17,381 bases of DNA from an uncultured Christensenella sp. (GCA_910578655.1 CAJTQE010000023.1:1-17381), one strand, 5' to 3'; positions 9,401-16,737 are shown, numbered from the stretch's first letter. The notes: generated by a model not told the origin, from the letters alone. A program made the numbers and translations.

Positions 9401-9783
9401 AAGTGCGCTCCGCTTGCCTGAACTCCGCAAGCCTTTTTGCTTAAAAACTGACAGGTTAAATGACCGTCCTCCGAAATAGCCTCGCGAGAAATATTATCGG
9501 TAATATTGAAATATGCGTATTCTTTATTTGCCTTTGCCTCGTTACCGGTACATTCGTATACGTTTTTTATAAGTTCGTCATTCCAGGTGGCGGCAAGAGC
9601 TTTATCTGTGGGGAAGAGCGTGGCAAACTTATCCGCAGACTTTAACGACGGATTAGAGAATAAATGAAATACGGGAAATTCGTAATTTTCAACAGCGCAA
9701 TTCTCATCGGCTTTCGAACTTGTAATAAGCCGAATTCGCTGATGTAACGACATTCTGAAAATAAGTTCTCTGTTTTTTAGCAT
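6424..9783 (-). CDS. Pseudo-GH3 / two-TM / degenerate AAA+ fusion protein, 1119 aa
   Basis: The start is the ATG at 9783, with AGGAG 6 bases upstream; a GTG at 9804 in the same frame has no such site. Residues about 10-270 follow the N-terminal barrel of family-3 glycoside hydrolases (ATLFP...ALAATWN at 54-68). However, SDGPHG is replaced by SNPSL, KHF by AHL (126-128), and the nucleophile motif SDW by G185-V186-A187. Residues 300-485 match the GH3 C-terminal domain (VVMLKN, GEISPSGKLVDTF) and 510-613 the FnIII-like tail domain. Two membrane helices (about 670-692 and 699-725) are bounded by basic clusters on both sides, so both ends should be cytoplasmic; there is no signal peptide. A strongly acidic linker (770-797) leads to a domain (800-1080) matching the neighbouring ATPase segment by segment but without Walker A or the Walker B glutamate. 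Inferred to be a non-catalytic sugar- or ligand-sensing partner of that ATPase. First gene of the operon. Fold calls are by motif only. Confidence 0.9.
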   Translation of the reverse strand: MLKNRELIFRMSLHQRIRLITSSKADENCAVENYEFPVFHLFSNPSLKSADKFATLFPTDKALAATWNDELIKNVYECTGNEAKANKEYAYFNITDNISREAISEDGHLTCQFLSKKACGVQASGAHLNFDDCPSTQNIYVLNETVRNIKDGVLSENKVSSLRVYSVDEAEELVKTYKFKGLIFGVAENGIDVARYISRGATLIFVDGGASEGLEDYLVELTEKYVKSKELFDSGEINLAEFDRRIRDGEILDAEAINQACDRMISLLLSLKECGPSSVEEQRTRASRVEHDPVFNEVYHDKLAYRAAQQSVVMLKNSGILPLKKDVPVAVIGEYATNNDYRITGKNSPTALHRPFDEINGYKNINAVGYAHGYAANQTKRLDLIETALGLCDDAKCAIVYLCAGVGATNLPTGQLELLDALSRKGVKIIAVVSAERAINISFADKCEAVLFLYNAGQGSAQAVFDIISGEISPSGKLVDTFYKNHESVKLEDGVPAYCSVGAANVAYPFGFGLSYTRFEYKNLKLTETFASCTVSNSGSFDGYCTLLLFVKRAGSRGGLANRVLRGYRKVFIKKGDSVKVEFQFTDTTFRVYDGQNDRLMVQGGKYEISICDNANAVLLTGELDLKERSFEKAVENKLVTSSKSGAISFTDTELDKFIRREKKKLSYGFRLFVVIMLTLYYDAMGIGLLLTNLIADKTLLLYIVVGVLLFAGNLLALIYIIVISKRRKLQKYLHPNEVITDMVDNVKEFEEVAKVTYTKPIEKPIVEFDPVDEEEVDEEVVRRYDATFAEEEEEIEFSQKVSFGELCTSFRKYASTKGVSVEISSIRSILAAMASGKIIIISCKNKEALPAFLQAMCEYFAVSGRITASDEWTSQEDLLWQKGGAEDDYVLSDISNAINSAGKTPDRNCAILLDNVSASNLNDYFSAFLDYANFPTEEHIIRISDDVSLKMPQNVCFLLVPSSDSFPEEITPSVAHASITVDIVATKVAPVAGEEEIKVISRPALADLVNEAREQFFVREAVWKKLDVFTEAVNATEKFSIDNKSLLQLEKYTSVLLECGGDESEAVINMFTAKIVPLLKVSKAYKKEAGGKTLFGIIEKLFSEENLSAVKRALIATV

Positions 9784-9789
9784 ATTAAT

Positions 9790-9794
9790 CTCCT
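9790..9794 (-). promoter_or_regulatory. Ribosome binding site fixing the GH3-like start
   Basis: AGGAG on the minus strand stands 6 bases before the ATG at 9783 and decides between it and the in-frame GTG at 9804. Confidence 0.8.
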
Positions 9795-9829
9795 GCCCAC
9801 GCACTTAACAATTATAATTATACAGAATA

Positions 9830-9858
9830 ATTATAGCATTAACTTAATTAAATTACAA
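9830..9858 (-). promoter_or_regulatory. Sigma-A-type promoter of the GH3/AAA/YDG operon
   Basis: On the minus strand, -35 TTGTAA (9858-9853), a 17-base spacer and -10 TATAAT (9835-9830), preceded by TGC (an extended -10). Transcription should begin near 9823, giving a leader of about 40 bases with no room for a riboswitch. A second TATAAT lies at 9816-9811. No palindromic operator is evident. Confidence 0.7.
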
Positions 9859-9879
9859 ATAATTTATCGCAAAAAAATT

Positions 9880-9906
9880 AAAACGGTGCATTTTTTGCAC
9901 CGTTTT
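9880..9906 (-). terminator. Intrinsic terminator after the valS-lactamase unit
   Basis: An 11-base perfect stem (AAAACGGTGCA / TGCACCGTTTT) with a 5-base loop starts 5 bases beyond the stop of the metallo-beta-lactamase gene. On the minus strand it is followed by TTTTAATTTTTTTG. It separates this unit from the next operon, which has its own promoter. Confidence 0.88.
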
Positions 9907-9910
9907 ACAC

Positions 9911-11443
9911 TTAAATTGTTGCAGGCCAAACGCGATTGTCTTTAAACCACTGCGTATCTTTTAAAATCGTGTCGTTGTCCGAACAGTAAAGTTTCCATTT
10001 GTCCGAATAATAGAATACGATATTGCCGTTCATAGATTTATATTCGCCTGCTTTGTAATCGATTATAAGCGTAGTGCAGTATATATTTTCGGTATACTTT
10101 GCAACTCTGTTTATAAACGCCTGAGCAGGGAAAGTATTGTCCTTGTTCTGCGTATATTCGGTGGTGCCGCAACAGCAGCATACCGCTACGCTTTTGGGTT
10201 TTATAACGCTTAAAAGTTTTTCCGTCGTCGCTGTATAGCTGCCGTGATGTCCGCCCTTGAACAGCTCAACTTCAGGCAAGTCGTTATTGTCGACAAGCTT
10301 CCCTTCACCCTTTTCTTCCAAATCGCCGGTAAAAAGATAGCTGTATTCGTTATCGCCCTCAACGTCCGTCAAAAGCATACATACGGAATAATCGTTTTCG
10401 TCGCTCGTCTTGTGGTCGTAATAATAGTTATAAAGTATGTTCATCGACAAGGTACGCTCCTCATCGAGGAAATACTGTTTTTGCGCGCCGTCGGTTTCAT
10501 ACCAGCACTGAGTTGCGGTATACACAGTTGCACCGTTGTTTTGCGCATATTCAACCGCCGAACAGTATTCTTTATATATCTTCGACGTTGCGTTCGTTCC
10601 GCCGAACTGAATTAAAGTACCTATCTTATATTGGTATAAAATGCCCGTCCTGTCACCGCCGTTTGAATTGCCGACAAAGCCGGCAATATGGTCCTGATGG
10701 GCGTGGGTTGCAATTACGTATTCCAGCACACCGTCCGTACAGTACTTATCAACGTAACTTTTAATGGTTGCCGCACTGTTCTGGCGCGAACCTGCGTCGA
10801 TAAGAATTTCGGTGTCGCCGCACTTTATAAGCGTGCAGTCGCCGGTATATTTGTTGCCGAGTTCCAAAAAGTGTATCGAAAATTTAGCGGTATTTATTTC
10901 CGCCTCCGTACCCGTTGCCGGTTTGCCGCCGGTCGGCTTTTCCGTTTCGTCGGGCGGAATAGCGGGCGGAAGCTTACTGCCGACGTCAACGACAGTATCG
11001 GTTTCGTCGCAGTTATCGCATTTCGCAGTTTTAGTGCCGTCCTGCTCCGTAGTTGCGTCGCCGTTGGAGATATAGTTAGTAAAACTATGCTCCTTTCTGC
11101 TGCCCTCCTGAATACGGGTGTTCGTTTCGTTGCAGTTGTCGCATTTTGCGGTCTCTGTGCCGTTTACCGTGCAGGTTGCATCGTTGTTTGAAATATATGC
11201 AGTAAAGCTGTGTTCCTTTTTGGTGTTTACAGCTTCACGCGTGTCGGTTTCGTCGCAGCCGTCGCATTTTGCGGTCTCCGTGCCGTTTGCCGTACAAGTA
11301 GCATCACCGTTAAAAACGTAATCAGTATAACTGTGTTCGTGTTTTTTGAAAATACTGCCAAAATCGCAAGCGCTGCAAAAAACCGACACGGCACAGGTAA
11401 GCGTTACCGCGGCAAGCACGGCCTTTTTAAATTTTTTGTTCAT
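9911..11443 (-). CDS. Lipoprotein with Cys-rich repeats and a ComEC-like metallo-beta-lactamase domain, 510 aa
   Basis: The ATG at 11443 has GAGGTGA 5 bases upstream. An N-terminal basic, hydrophobic signal (1-24) ends in FCSAC; C26 is a possible lipid-modified cysteine, but the lipobox is atypical because C, not L, stands at -3. Three repeats follow (about 36-69, 78-110, 119-150) with H-S-[YF]-T, G-D-A-T and C-D-x-C, then a Pro/Thr-rich linker to about 183. Residues 186-480 form a metallo-beta-lactamase fold like the ComEC/Rec2 C-terminal domain: D216 in LIDAG, H247-x-H249-x-D251-H252, D374 in FTGD, and GGHHGS (397-402). All usual metal ligands seem present, so a secreted, surface-tethered hydrolase (phosphodiester or nucleic-acid type) is likely; this is inferred from the family. 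Four consecutive cysteines (422-425) are unusual. There is no ComEC membrane channel domain. It follows valS by 8 bases and is probably co-transcribed. Confidence 0.9.
   Translation of the reverse strand: MNKKFKKAVLAAVTLTCAVSVFCSACDFGSIFKKHEHSYTDYVFNGDATCTANGTETAKCDGCDETDTREAVNTKKEHSFTAYISNNDATCTVNGTETAKCDNCNETNTRIQEGSRKEHSFTNYISNGDATTEQDGTKTAKCDNCDETDTVVDVGSKLPPAIPPDETEKPTGGKPATGTEAEINTAKFSIHFLELGNKYTGDCTLIKCGDTEILIDAGSRQNSAATIKSYVDKYCTDGVLEYVIATHAHQDHIAGFVGNSNGGDRTGILYQYKIGTLIQFGGTNATSKIYKEYCSAVEYAQNNGATVYTATQCWYETDGAQKQYFLDEERTLSMNILYNYYYDHKTSDENDYSVCMLLTDVEGDNEYSYLFTGDLEEKGEGKLVDNNDLPEVELFKGGHHGSYTATTEKLLSVIKPKSVAVCCCCGTTEYTQNKDNTFPAQAFINRVAKYTENIYCTTLIIDYKAGEYKSMNGNIVFYYSDKWKLYCSDNDTILKDTQWFKDNRVWPATI
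10994..11338 (-). repeat. Three tandem Cys-rich repeats in the lactamase lipoprotein
   Basis: Units at 11237-11338, 11114-11212 and 10994-11089, repeating every 41 residues (123 bases). Units 1 and 2 carry C-x9-C-x2-C; unit 3 keeps only the CxxC pair because the first Cys is Thr. The CxxC pairs suggest disulfides or metal binding. Similar His-Ser...Thr-Cys...Cys-x-x-Cys repeats are frequent in secreted proteins of Clostridia. Confidence 0.85.
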
Positions 11444-11451
11444 ATTTCACC

Positions 11452-14067
11452 TCAAAGAGATTTGAGCTGTTTCAATATCTTTTCGCGCATCGAGATATAT
11501 TTTTCAAGTTTGGCGTGTTCGGCGTCCACTAATTTTTTGGGCGCCTTAGCCAGGAAACCTTGATTTTGCAATTTGCCGTCTGCACGCGCTATTTCGGCAG
11601 TTACGTTATCAAGCTCGACAGTAAGCCTTGCCTTTTCCTTTTCCGTATCGACGAGTTCGCCCATAGGAATGTACAGCGTACAGATAGGCAAAACTTTAGT
11701 GACTGCGTTTTCGCCTGCCTCTTCGGCGGAATTAATAAATTTAATTTCCTTTGCGCCTGCAAGTTTTAATATACTGTCCTCGTTTACCGTTATAAGACGC
11801 TTGCTTTCGGTGGTTATATAAAGATTAACTTTTTTAGAGGGCGGACAGTTGACTTCGGTTTTAACGGCGCGCACCGCCTTGATGATATCCATTACGCCTG
11901 CAAACGCCTGCGCGTCCTTTTTATAGGCAAGCTTTGAATTATAACGGGGGAAATCCTTAGTCATTATAGTTCCGTCTGCGGTAGGAATGTTTCTGTAAAT
12001 TTCATCGGTAACGAAAGGAACTATCGGGTGCAGAAGTTTAAGCGCATTTTCAAGCACGAATATAAGCACGGATACCGCACCGCTTCTCTTTGCCGCGTCC
12101 TCCGACTTCAATACGGGTTTAACAAGTTCGATATACCAATCACAGAAATCAGACCACATAAAGTCGTATAAAATCTGGCAGGCAATTCCGAGCTCGAATT
12201 TGTTCATTGCAAGGGTGACGTCGCGGATTACCGACTGCAAGCGTGAAATTATCCACTTATCCGCAGGCAGCAGCCTAACGTCGGAAACAGGTTTAATCTG
12301 TACACCCTCCGCGTTCATAATAACGAAACGGCTTGCGTTCCATATTTTATTCATAAAGTTACGGCACGCCTCGACCTTCGCGTCCGAATAACGCGTATCG
12401 TTACCGGGAGCCACGCCCTGCAGCAGCGAAAACCGAAGCGAGTCCGCGCCGTATTTTTCTATTACCTCAAGCGGGTCGATACCGTTGCCGAGACTTTTGG
12501 ACATCTTTATGCCATGTTCGTCGCGGACGAGTCCGTGAATAAGCACGTCCCTGAACGGCACTGCGCGCATATGTTCGAGCCCCGAGAAAATCATTCTCGC
12601 AACCCAGAAGAAAATTATGTCGTAACCCGTAACGAGAACGTCGGTCGGATAAAAATATTCCAAATCCGCAGTATCGTCGGGGAAACCGAGCGTTGAAAAC
12701 GGCCAAAGCGCAGACGAAAACCAGGTGTCGAGAACGTCTTCGTCCTGCGACAAATTTTTACTTCCGCAATACGGACAGGCGGTGACGTCTGTTTTCGAGG
12801 CGATTTCCTTGCCGCAGTCGGCACAGTACCAAACGGGAATTCTGTGTCCCCACCAAAGCTGACGGGAAATACACCAGTCTTTGACGTTCTCCATCCAGTT
12901 ATAATAAATTTTAGCAAAGCGTTCGGGAACGAACGATATTTTTTTGTAAGTTACCGCGTCGATTGCAGGACGCGCAAGTCCGCTCATTTTGACGAACCAC
13001 TGACGGGAAACGATAGGCTCTACCGTACTGTGGCAACGGTAGCAATGCCCTACGCTGTGAACCTGCGGAACCACCTTTACCAAAAGTCCGCTTGACTGCA
13101 ACTCTTCTACAAGCTGTTTCCTGCATTCGTATCTGTCAAGACCCGCGTATTTGCCTGCATTCCCGTTCATAGTTCCGTCGTCGTTCATAACGCGGACAAC
13201 TGGCAAATTGTGCCTTAAACCCACTTCAAAGTCGTTGGGGTCGTGTGCAGGCGTTATTTTTACCACACCCGTTCCGAACTCGGGATCGGCGTGTTCGTCG
13301 CCGACAATCGGTATCGCTTTATTCACTACGGGCAGAATTACCGTTTTGCCTATTAAATGTTTATATCTCTTGTCGGACGGGTTTACCGCAACGGCGGTAT
13401 CACCGAACATAGTTTCGGGACGTGTGGTTGCAACTTCCAAAAAAGTATCTCCGCCATCCACCGCATACTTGATATGCCAAAAGTTTCCGTTTTCTTCCAA
13501 ATACTCAACCTCCGCGTCCGAAAGCGCGGTTTTACAATCGGGACACCAGTTTATTATACGGTTTCCCCTGTAAATAAGTTTTTTATTATAGAGGTTTACA
13601 AAAACTTCCCTTACCGCACGGGAACACTTTTCGTCCATAGTAAACGTAAGGCGCGACCAATCGCAGGAAGAGCCGAGTTTTTTAAGCTGTTCGACTATTC
13701 TGCCTGCATACTTATCTTTCCACTCCCACGCGCGCTTCAAAAAACCTTCGCGTCCGAGAGTTTCTTTGGAAAGACCCTCTTTTTTCATCTGCTCGACAAT
13801 TTTTACTTCCGTTGCGATAGACGCGTGGTCCGTGCCGGGAAGCCACAGGGCGCAATAACCCTGCATACGCTTAAAACGCACTACGGCGTCCTGCATAGTT
13901 TCGTCCATAGCGTGACCCATATGCAACTGACCCGTGATGTTGGGGGGCGGCATCATTACCGTGAAAGGAATTTTGTCGTCGTCGCGAATTGCTTTAAAGC
14001 AGCCGCGCTCCTCCCAATCCTTATAAAGTTTGTTTTCAAATGATTGCGGATTGTACGTTTTTTCCAT
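11452..14067 (-). CDS. valS: Valyl-tRNA synthetase, 871 aa
   Basis: It charges tRNA-Val with valine in the cytoplasm. It is full length for a bacterial ValRS of the Bacillus type. Class-I signatures are clear: HMGH (49-52) after PPPNITG, and KMSKS (521-525). The editing (CP1) domain shows TTRPETMFGDTAVAV (214-228) and GTGVVKITPAHDPND (265-279). Zinc-type Cys pairs stand at 175/178, 342/345, 415/418 and 431/434. The C-terminal 65-70 residues form the charged coiled-coil arm expected of ValRS. The start at 14067 has AGAGGTC 4 bases upstream. Its stop overlaps the region of the next gene's ribosome binding site, linking it to the lactamase lipoprotein. The leader is only about 20-25 bases, so the T-box riboswitch common before Bacillota tRNA-synthetase genes cannot be present here. 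Confidence 0.98.
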   Translation of the reverse strand: MEKTYNPQSFENKLYKDWEERGCFKAIRDDDKIPFTVMMPPPNITGQLHMGHAMDETMQDAVVRFKRMQGYCALWLPGTDHASIATEVKIVEQMKKEGLSKETLGREGFLKRAWEWKDKYAGRIVEQLKKLGSSCDWSRLTFTMDEKCSRAVREVFVNLYNKKLIYRGNRIINWCPDCKTALSDAEVEYLEENGNFWHIKYAVDGGDTFLEVATTRPETMFGDTAVAVNPSDKRYKHLIGKTVILPVVNKAIPIVGDEHADPEFGTGVVKITPAHDPNDFEVGLRHNLPVVRVMNDDGTMNGNAGKYAGLDRYECRKQLVEELQSSGLLVKVVPQVHSVGHCYRCHSTVEPIVSRQWFVKMSGLARPAIDAVTYKKISFVPERFAKIYYNWMENVKDWCISRQLWWGHRIPVWYCADCGKEIASKTDVTACPYCGSKNLSQDEDVLDTWFSSALWPFSTLGFPDDTADLEYFYPTDVLVTGYDIIFFWVARMIFSGLEHMRAVPFRDVLIHGLVRDEHGIKMSKSLGNGIDPLEVIEKYGADSLRFSLLQGVAPGNDTRYSDAKVEACRNFMNKIWNASRFVIMNAEGVQIKPVSDVRLLPADKWIISRLQSVIRDVTLAMNKFELGIACQILYDFMWSDFCDWYIELVKPVLKSEDAAKRSGAVSVLIFVLENALKLLHPIVPFVTDEIYRNIPTADGTIMTKDFPRYNSKLAYKKDAQAFAGVMDIIKAVRAVKTEVNCPPSKKVNLYITTESKRLITVNEDSILKLAGAKEIKFINSAEEAGENAVTKVLPICTLYIPMGELVDTEKEKARLTVELDNVTAEIARADGKLQNQGFLAKAPKKLVDAEHAKLEKYISMREKILKQLKSL

Positions 14068-14096
14068 TATTGACCTCTGAAAGTTGATACAGATTT

Positions 14097-14126
14097 ATTA
14101 TAACTCAACTGCTTCCATATTGTCAA
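14097..14126 (-). promoter_or_regulatory. Near-consensus sigma-A promoter of valS
   Basis: On the minus strand, -35 TTGACA (14126-14121), an 18-base spacer and -10 TATAAT (14102-14097). Both hexamers are perfect consensus. The start of transcription should be near 14090, about 20 bases before the ATG. Confidence 0.85.
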
Positions 14127-14187
14127 ATATAACTTCGGCACGCATACTATGTATTATTAAAATTTTAAAATCATAAGGAGAAAAACG

Positions 14188-15183
14188 TTGAAAAAACTAA
14201 TTTCGGTAATTACTGCCGCGCTTATTGCGCTGACAATACCCGTTACTTTGGCAGCTTGCGGCGGTAATAACAAAAAAACCATAAGAATTAATGAAGTAAC
14301 CCACTCGATATTTTACGCCCCCCTCTACCTTGCCGACGCGCTCGGTTATTTTAAAGAAGAGGGTTACGACGTCACTTTGACCAACGGCGGCGGTGCGGAC
14401 GCAACTATGGCTGCAGTGCTGTCGGGCGGCGCGGATATAGGCTTTTGCGGTCCCGAAGCGGCGATATACGTCAACAAGGGCGGCAGCGACGATTCACCGA
14501 AAGTATTCGGTCAGCTTACCAAGCGCGACGGAAGTTTTTTGGTTGGCAGAACCCCTCAACCCGATTTTAAATGGTCTGACCTGAACGGCAAGGAAATTCT
14601 TGCAGGCAGAAAGGGCGGCGTTCCGGCAATGACGTTCGAATACGTTATTAAAAACGCAGACATTGACTGCAAGTTGAATTACGACGTTGCGTTCAATATG
14701 ATGACGCCCGCCTTCGAAAGCGGCATTGCCGACTACTGCACTATGTTCGAACCCGTTGCTTCCGACTATCAGGCGCAGGGCAAAGGCTACATAGTGGCTT
14801 CCGTCGGACAGGAATCGGGCGAAATACCCTATACCTGCTTTATGGCTAAACAGAGTTATATAAATAAAAACGGCGACGCGGTTGACGCGCTTTTGACGGC
14901 GGTTACGAAAGCCGTTAAATATATAAACCAAACCGACGGCGACACGGTAGCCGGATATCTTGCCCCTTACTTTGACGGTACGAGCAAAGAGAGCATAAAG
15001 GCGTCTGTTGAAAGTTATAAATCTATCGACGCGTGGGTTACGAATATGGCTATGAAAGAGGATGCGTTTAATAAGTTGCAGGACGTAATAGAGCTTGCGG
15101 GCGAACTTGACGGACGCGTAAAATTCAGCGACGTTGTTATAACGGACGCGGCACAGAAAATATACGAAAAAGTTTATAAATAA
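14188..15183 (+). CDS. ABC transporter substrate-binding lipoprotein, NMT1/SsuA/TauA-like, 331 aa
   Basis: It captures the substrate outside the membrane for the importer encoded by the next two genes. The start is TTG at 14188, with AAGGAG 7 bases upstream. The signal peptide ends in the lipobox LAAC, with C24 the lipid-modified residue. The motif FYAPLYLADALGYF (41-54), followed by an E-E-G-Y-D-V strand and a Gly-rich A-D-I-G-F segment, is typical of NMT1/THI5-like binding proteins (sulfonate, taurine, nitrate, thiamine-precursor and related importers). The substrate is not determined: I see no riboswitch in the roughly 60-base leader, and no biosynthetic gene beside it. Its promoter is unclear. 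A TTGTCA at 14120-14125 overlaps the valS -35 box on the other strand, with only weak -10 candidates (TACTAT at 14145 or TATTAT at 14152). Its stop overlaps the ATG of the ATPase gene by one base. Confidence 0.95.
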   Translation: MKKLISVITAALIALTIPVTLAACGGNNKKTIRINEVTHSIFYAPLYLADALGYFKEEGYDVTLTNGGGADATMAAVLSGGADIGFCGPEAAIYVNKGGSDDSPKVFGQLTKRDGSFLVGRTPQPDFKWSDLNGKEILAGRKGGVPAMTFEYVIKNADIDCKLNYDVAFNMMTPAFESGIADYCTMFEPVASDYQAQGKGYIVASVGQESGEIPYTCFMAKQSYINKNGDAVDALLTAVTKAVKYINQTDGDTVAGYLAPYFDGTSKESIKASVESYKSIDAWVTNMAMKEDAFNKLQDVIELAGELDGRVKFSDVVITDAAQKIYEKVYK

Positions 15184-15908
15184 TGCTGAAATTTGAAAAT
15201 ATAACTTACACATATCATACGAAAGAAGGTGAAACCACCGCCGTAAAAGACTTGACTTTTACCGTTGAAGACGGGCAGTTCGTTTCGGTAATAGGTCCGT
15301 CCGGATGCGGCAAAACAACGATACTTTCGCTTGGGGCAGGGCTGTTGACCCCCTCTTCGGGCGAAATTATACGCGGCGGAGGCGAGTTCGGATATATGTT
15401 ACAGCGCGACGCGCTTTTTCCGTGGCGGAGCGTTGAACAGAATATATTTTTGCCTCTGGAAGTAAAAAAGCGCAACACGCCGCAAATGCGCGAAAAGGCG
15501 CTTGCGCTTGCTGAAAAGTACGGACTGAAAGACTTTTTGAAAAAGAGTCCAAACCAGCTTTCCGGCGGTATGCGGCAGCGCGTCGCACTGATAAGGACGC
15601 TTGCATTCGAACCCGATATTCTGATGCTTGACGAACCCTTTTCCGCACTCGATTATCAAACAAGGCTTGAAGTTTGCGATGACGTACAGAGCATCATCAA
15701 AGGCGAAAAAAAGACCGCGCTTTTGATAACGCACGATATATCGGAAGCAATTGCGCTTTCCGACAAGGTAGTGGTACTCTCCGCACGCCCTGCCAAATTG
15801 GTTGCCGAACATATAATTGAATTCGGCGACGGAAGCCCTAAAAAGCGGAGAGAATGTCCCGAATTTTCGCAAATGTTTGAAATACTCAGAAAAGAACTCG
15901 GCATTTGA
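15183..15908 (+). CDS. ABC transporter ATP-binding protein, SsuB/TauB-like, 241 aa
   Basis: It powers the importer by ATP hydrolysis on the inner membrane face. All ABC motifs are present: Walker A GPSGCGKTT (38-46), Q-loop Q74, LFPWRSVEQNI (78-88; the LxPW motif typical of the SsuB/TauB/NrtD group), signature LSGGM (126-130), Walker B ILMLDEP (146-152) and H-loop H184. The length is normal for the group. The ATG overlaps the preceding stop (TAATG) and has no strong ribosome binding site, so translation is probably coupled to the binding protein. Confidence 0.97.
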   Translation: MLKFENITYTYHTKEGETTAVKDLTFTVEDGQFVSVIGPSGCGKTTILSLGAGLLTPSSGEIIRGGGEFGYMLQRDALFPWRSVEQNIFLPLEVKKRNTPQMREKALALAEKYGLKDFLKKSPNQLSGGMRQRVALIRTLAFEPDILMLDEPFSALDYQTRLEVCDDVQSIIKGEKKTALLITHDISEAIALSDKVVVLSARPAKLVAEHIIEFGDGSPKKRRECPEFSQMFEILRKELGI

Positions 15909-15927
15909 CCTTTTAAGGAAAATACCT

Positions 15928-16737
15928 ATGAAAAACAAAAAAGACAATAATTTCTCGCGCGAGCATCTCGCATATCTGAGAAAAGAAAGAAACAAAAAAA
16001 TAATTATCACCGTATCCAGAATATTGATTCTCGTTGCCATAATCGGTATATGGGAACTGTGCGCACAGGTCAAACTTATTGACCCGTTTATAACAAGCTC
16101 TCCTTCGCGCGTGATTAAAACGATAGGCGACTTGTTTAAAAACGGAACGCTGTTTTACCATATAGGAATAACGCTCGGCGAAACGATAGCAGGTTTTACG
16201 ATAGCAGTAATTTTAGGATACTCTATCGCAGTACTTCTTTGGGCAAGCGACAGCGCGCGCAAGATATTGGAACCTTATATAGTGGTTTTAAACTCTCTGC
16301 CTAAAATCGCGCTCGGTCCATTGATTATTATTTGGATAGGCACGGGCTACACGGCAATAATTTTTATGACCGTTATCGTGGCCATAATAGTTTGCATAAT
16401 GAACACGCTTGCAGGGTTTATGGCGATTGACAGAACTAAGCTTTTGCTTATGCAGGCTATGGGCGCAAGCAAGCTGACCACTTTGCGGAAACTGATTATG
16501 CCTGCCTCCGTGCCCGCGCTTATGAATACGCTGAAAGTTGCCGTAGGGCTTGCCTGGATAGGCTCTATAATGGGCGAATACATCGTTTCAAAAGCAGGGC
16601 TGGGCTATTTGATTGTGTACGGGGGGCAGGTGTTTAAGCTTGACCTTGTAATGACGGCGACGTTTATCCTCTGCCTGCTTGCAGGCGGAATGTACGGCAT
16701 TATTTCCGTAATAGAAAAACGCCTCCACCGCTTTTAA
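15928..16737 (+). CDS. ABC transporter permease, SsuC/TauC-like, 269 aa
   Basis: It forms the membrane channel of the importer. The start is the ATG at 15928, with AAGGAA 7 bases upstream; the longer in-frame reading from 15817 would overlap the ATPase gene by about 90 bases and has no site. After a charged, basic 24-residue N-terminus come about six membrane helices, starting at about 25-46. The cytoplasmic coupling loop reads M-Q-A-M-G-A-S-K-L-T-T-L-R-K-L-I-M-P (175-192), the conserved EAA-like motif of binding-protein-dependent permeases. It is the last gene of the operon, 19 bases after the ATPase stop. Confidence 0.96.
   Translation: MKNKKDNNFSREHLAYLRKERNKKIIITVSRILILVAIIGIWELCAQVKLIDPFITSSPSRVIKTIGDLFKNGTLFYHIGITLGETIAGFTIAVILGYSIAVLLWASDSARKILEPYIVVLNSLPKIALGPLIIIWIGTGYTAIIFMTVIVAIIVCIMNTLAGFMAIDRTKLLLMQAMGASKLTTLRKLIMPASVPALMNTLKVAVGLAWIGSIMGEYIVSKAGLGYLIVYGGQVFKLDLVMTATFILCLLAGGMYGIISVIEKRLHRF

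Noticed and set aside
6424..9783. Annotation as a functional beta-glucosidase
   Set aside because: The nucleophile, KHF and substrate-Asp motifs are all replaced, although the fold is recognisable.
10994..11338. CRISPR-like or DNA-level tandem repeat
   Set aside because: The 123-base periodicity encodes a protein repeat with conserved Cys and His and diverged nucleotides, so it is a coding repeat.
13357..14043. Open frame of 228 codons on the plus strand opposite valS
   Set aside because: valS is certain from HIGH/KMSKS and zinc motifs; the antisense frame has no ribosome binding site and no recognisable domain.
14127..14187. TPP or other riboswitch before the ABC operon that would name the substrate
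   Set aside because: The leader is only about 60 bases, AT-rich and without conserved riboswitch cores.
14494..15213. Open frame of 239 codons on the minus strand opposite the binding-protein gene
   Set aside because: It is a shadow of a GC-rich-third-position gene with a full lipoprotein and NMT1-type protein on the other strand; its translation looks random.
15817..15927. Longer N-terminus for the ABC permease
   Set aside because: It would overlap the ATPase gene by about 90 bases; the ATG at 15928 has AAGGAA at the right distance and gives a normal-length protein.
15399..16073. Open frame of 224 codons on the minus strand across the ABC ATPase and permease genes
   Set aside because: It crosses two genes confirmed by Walker, signature and EAA motifs, and has no supporting start signals.
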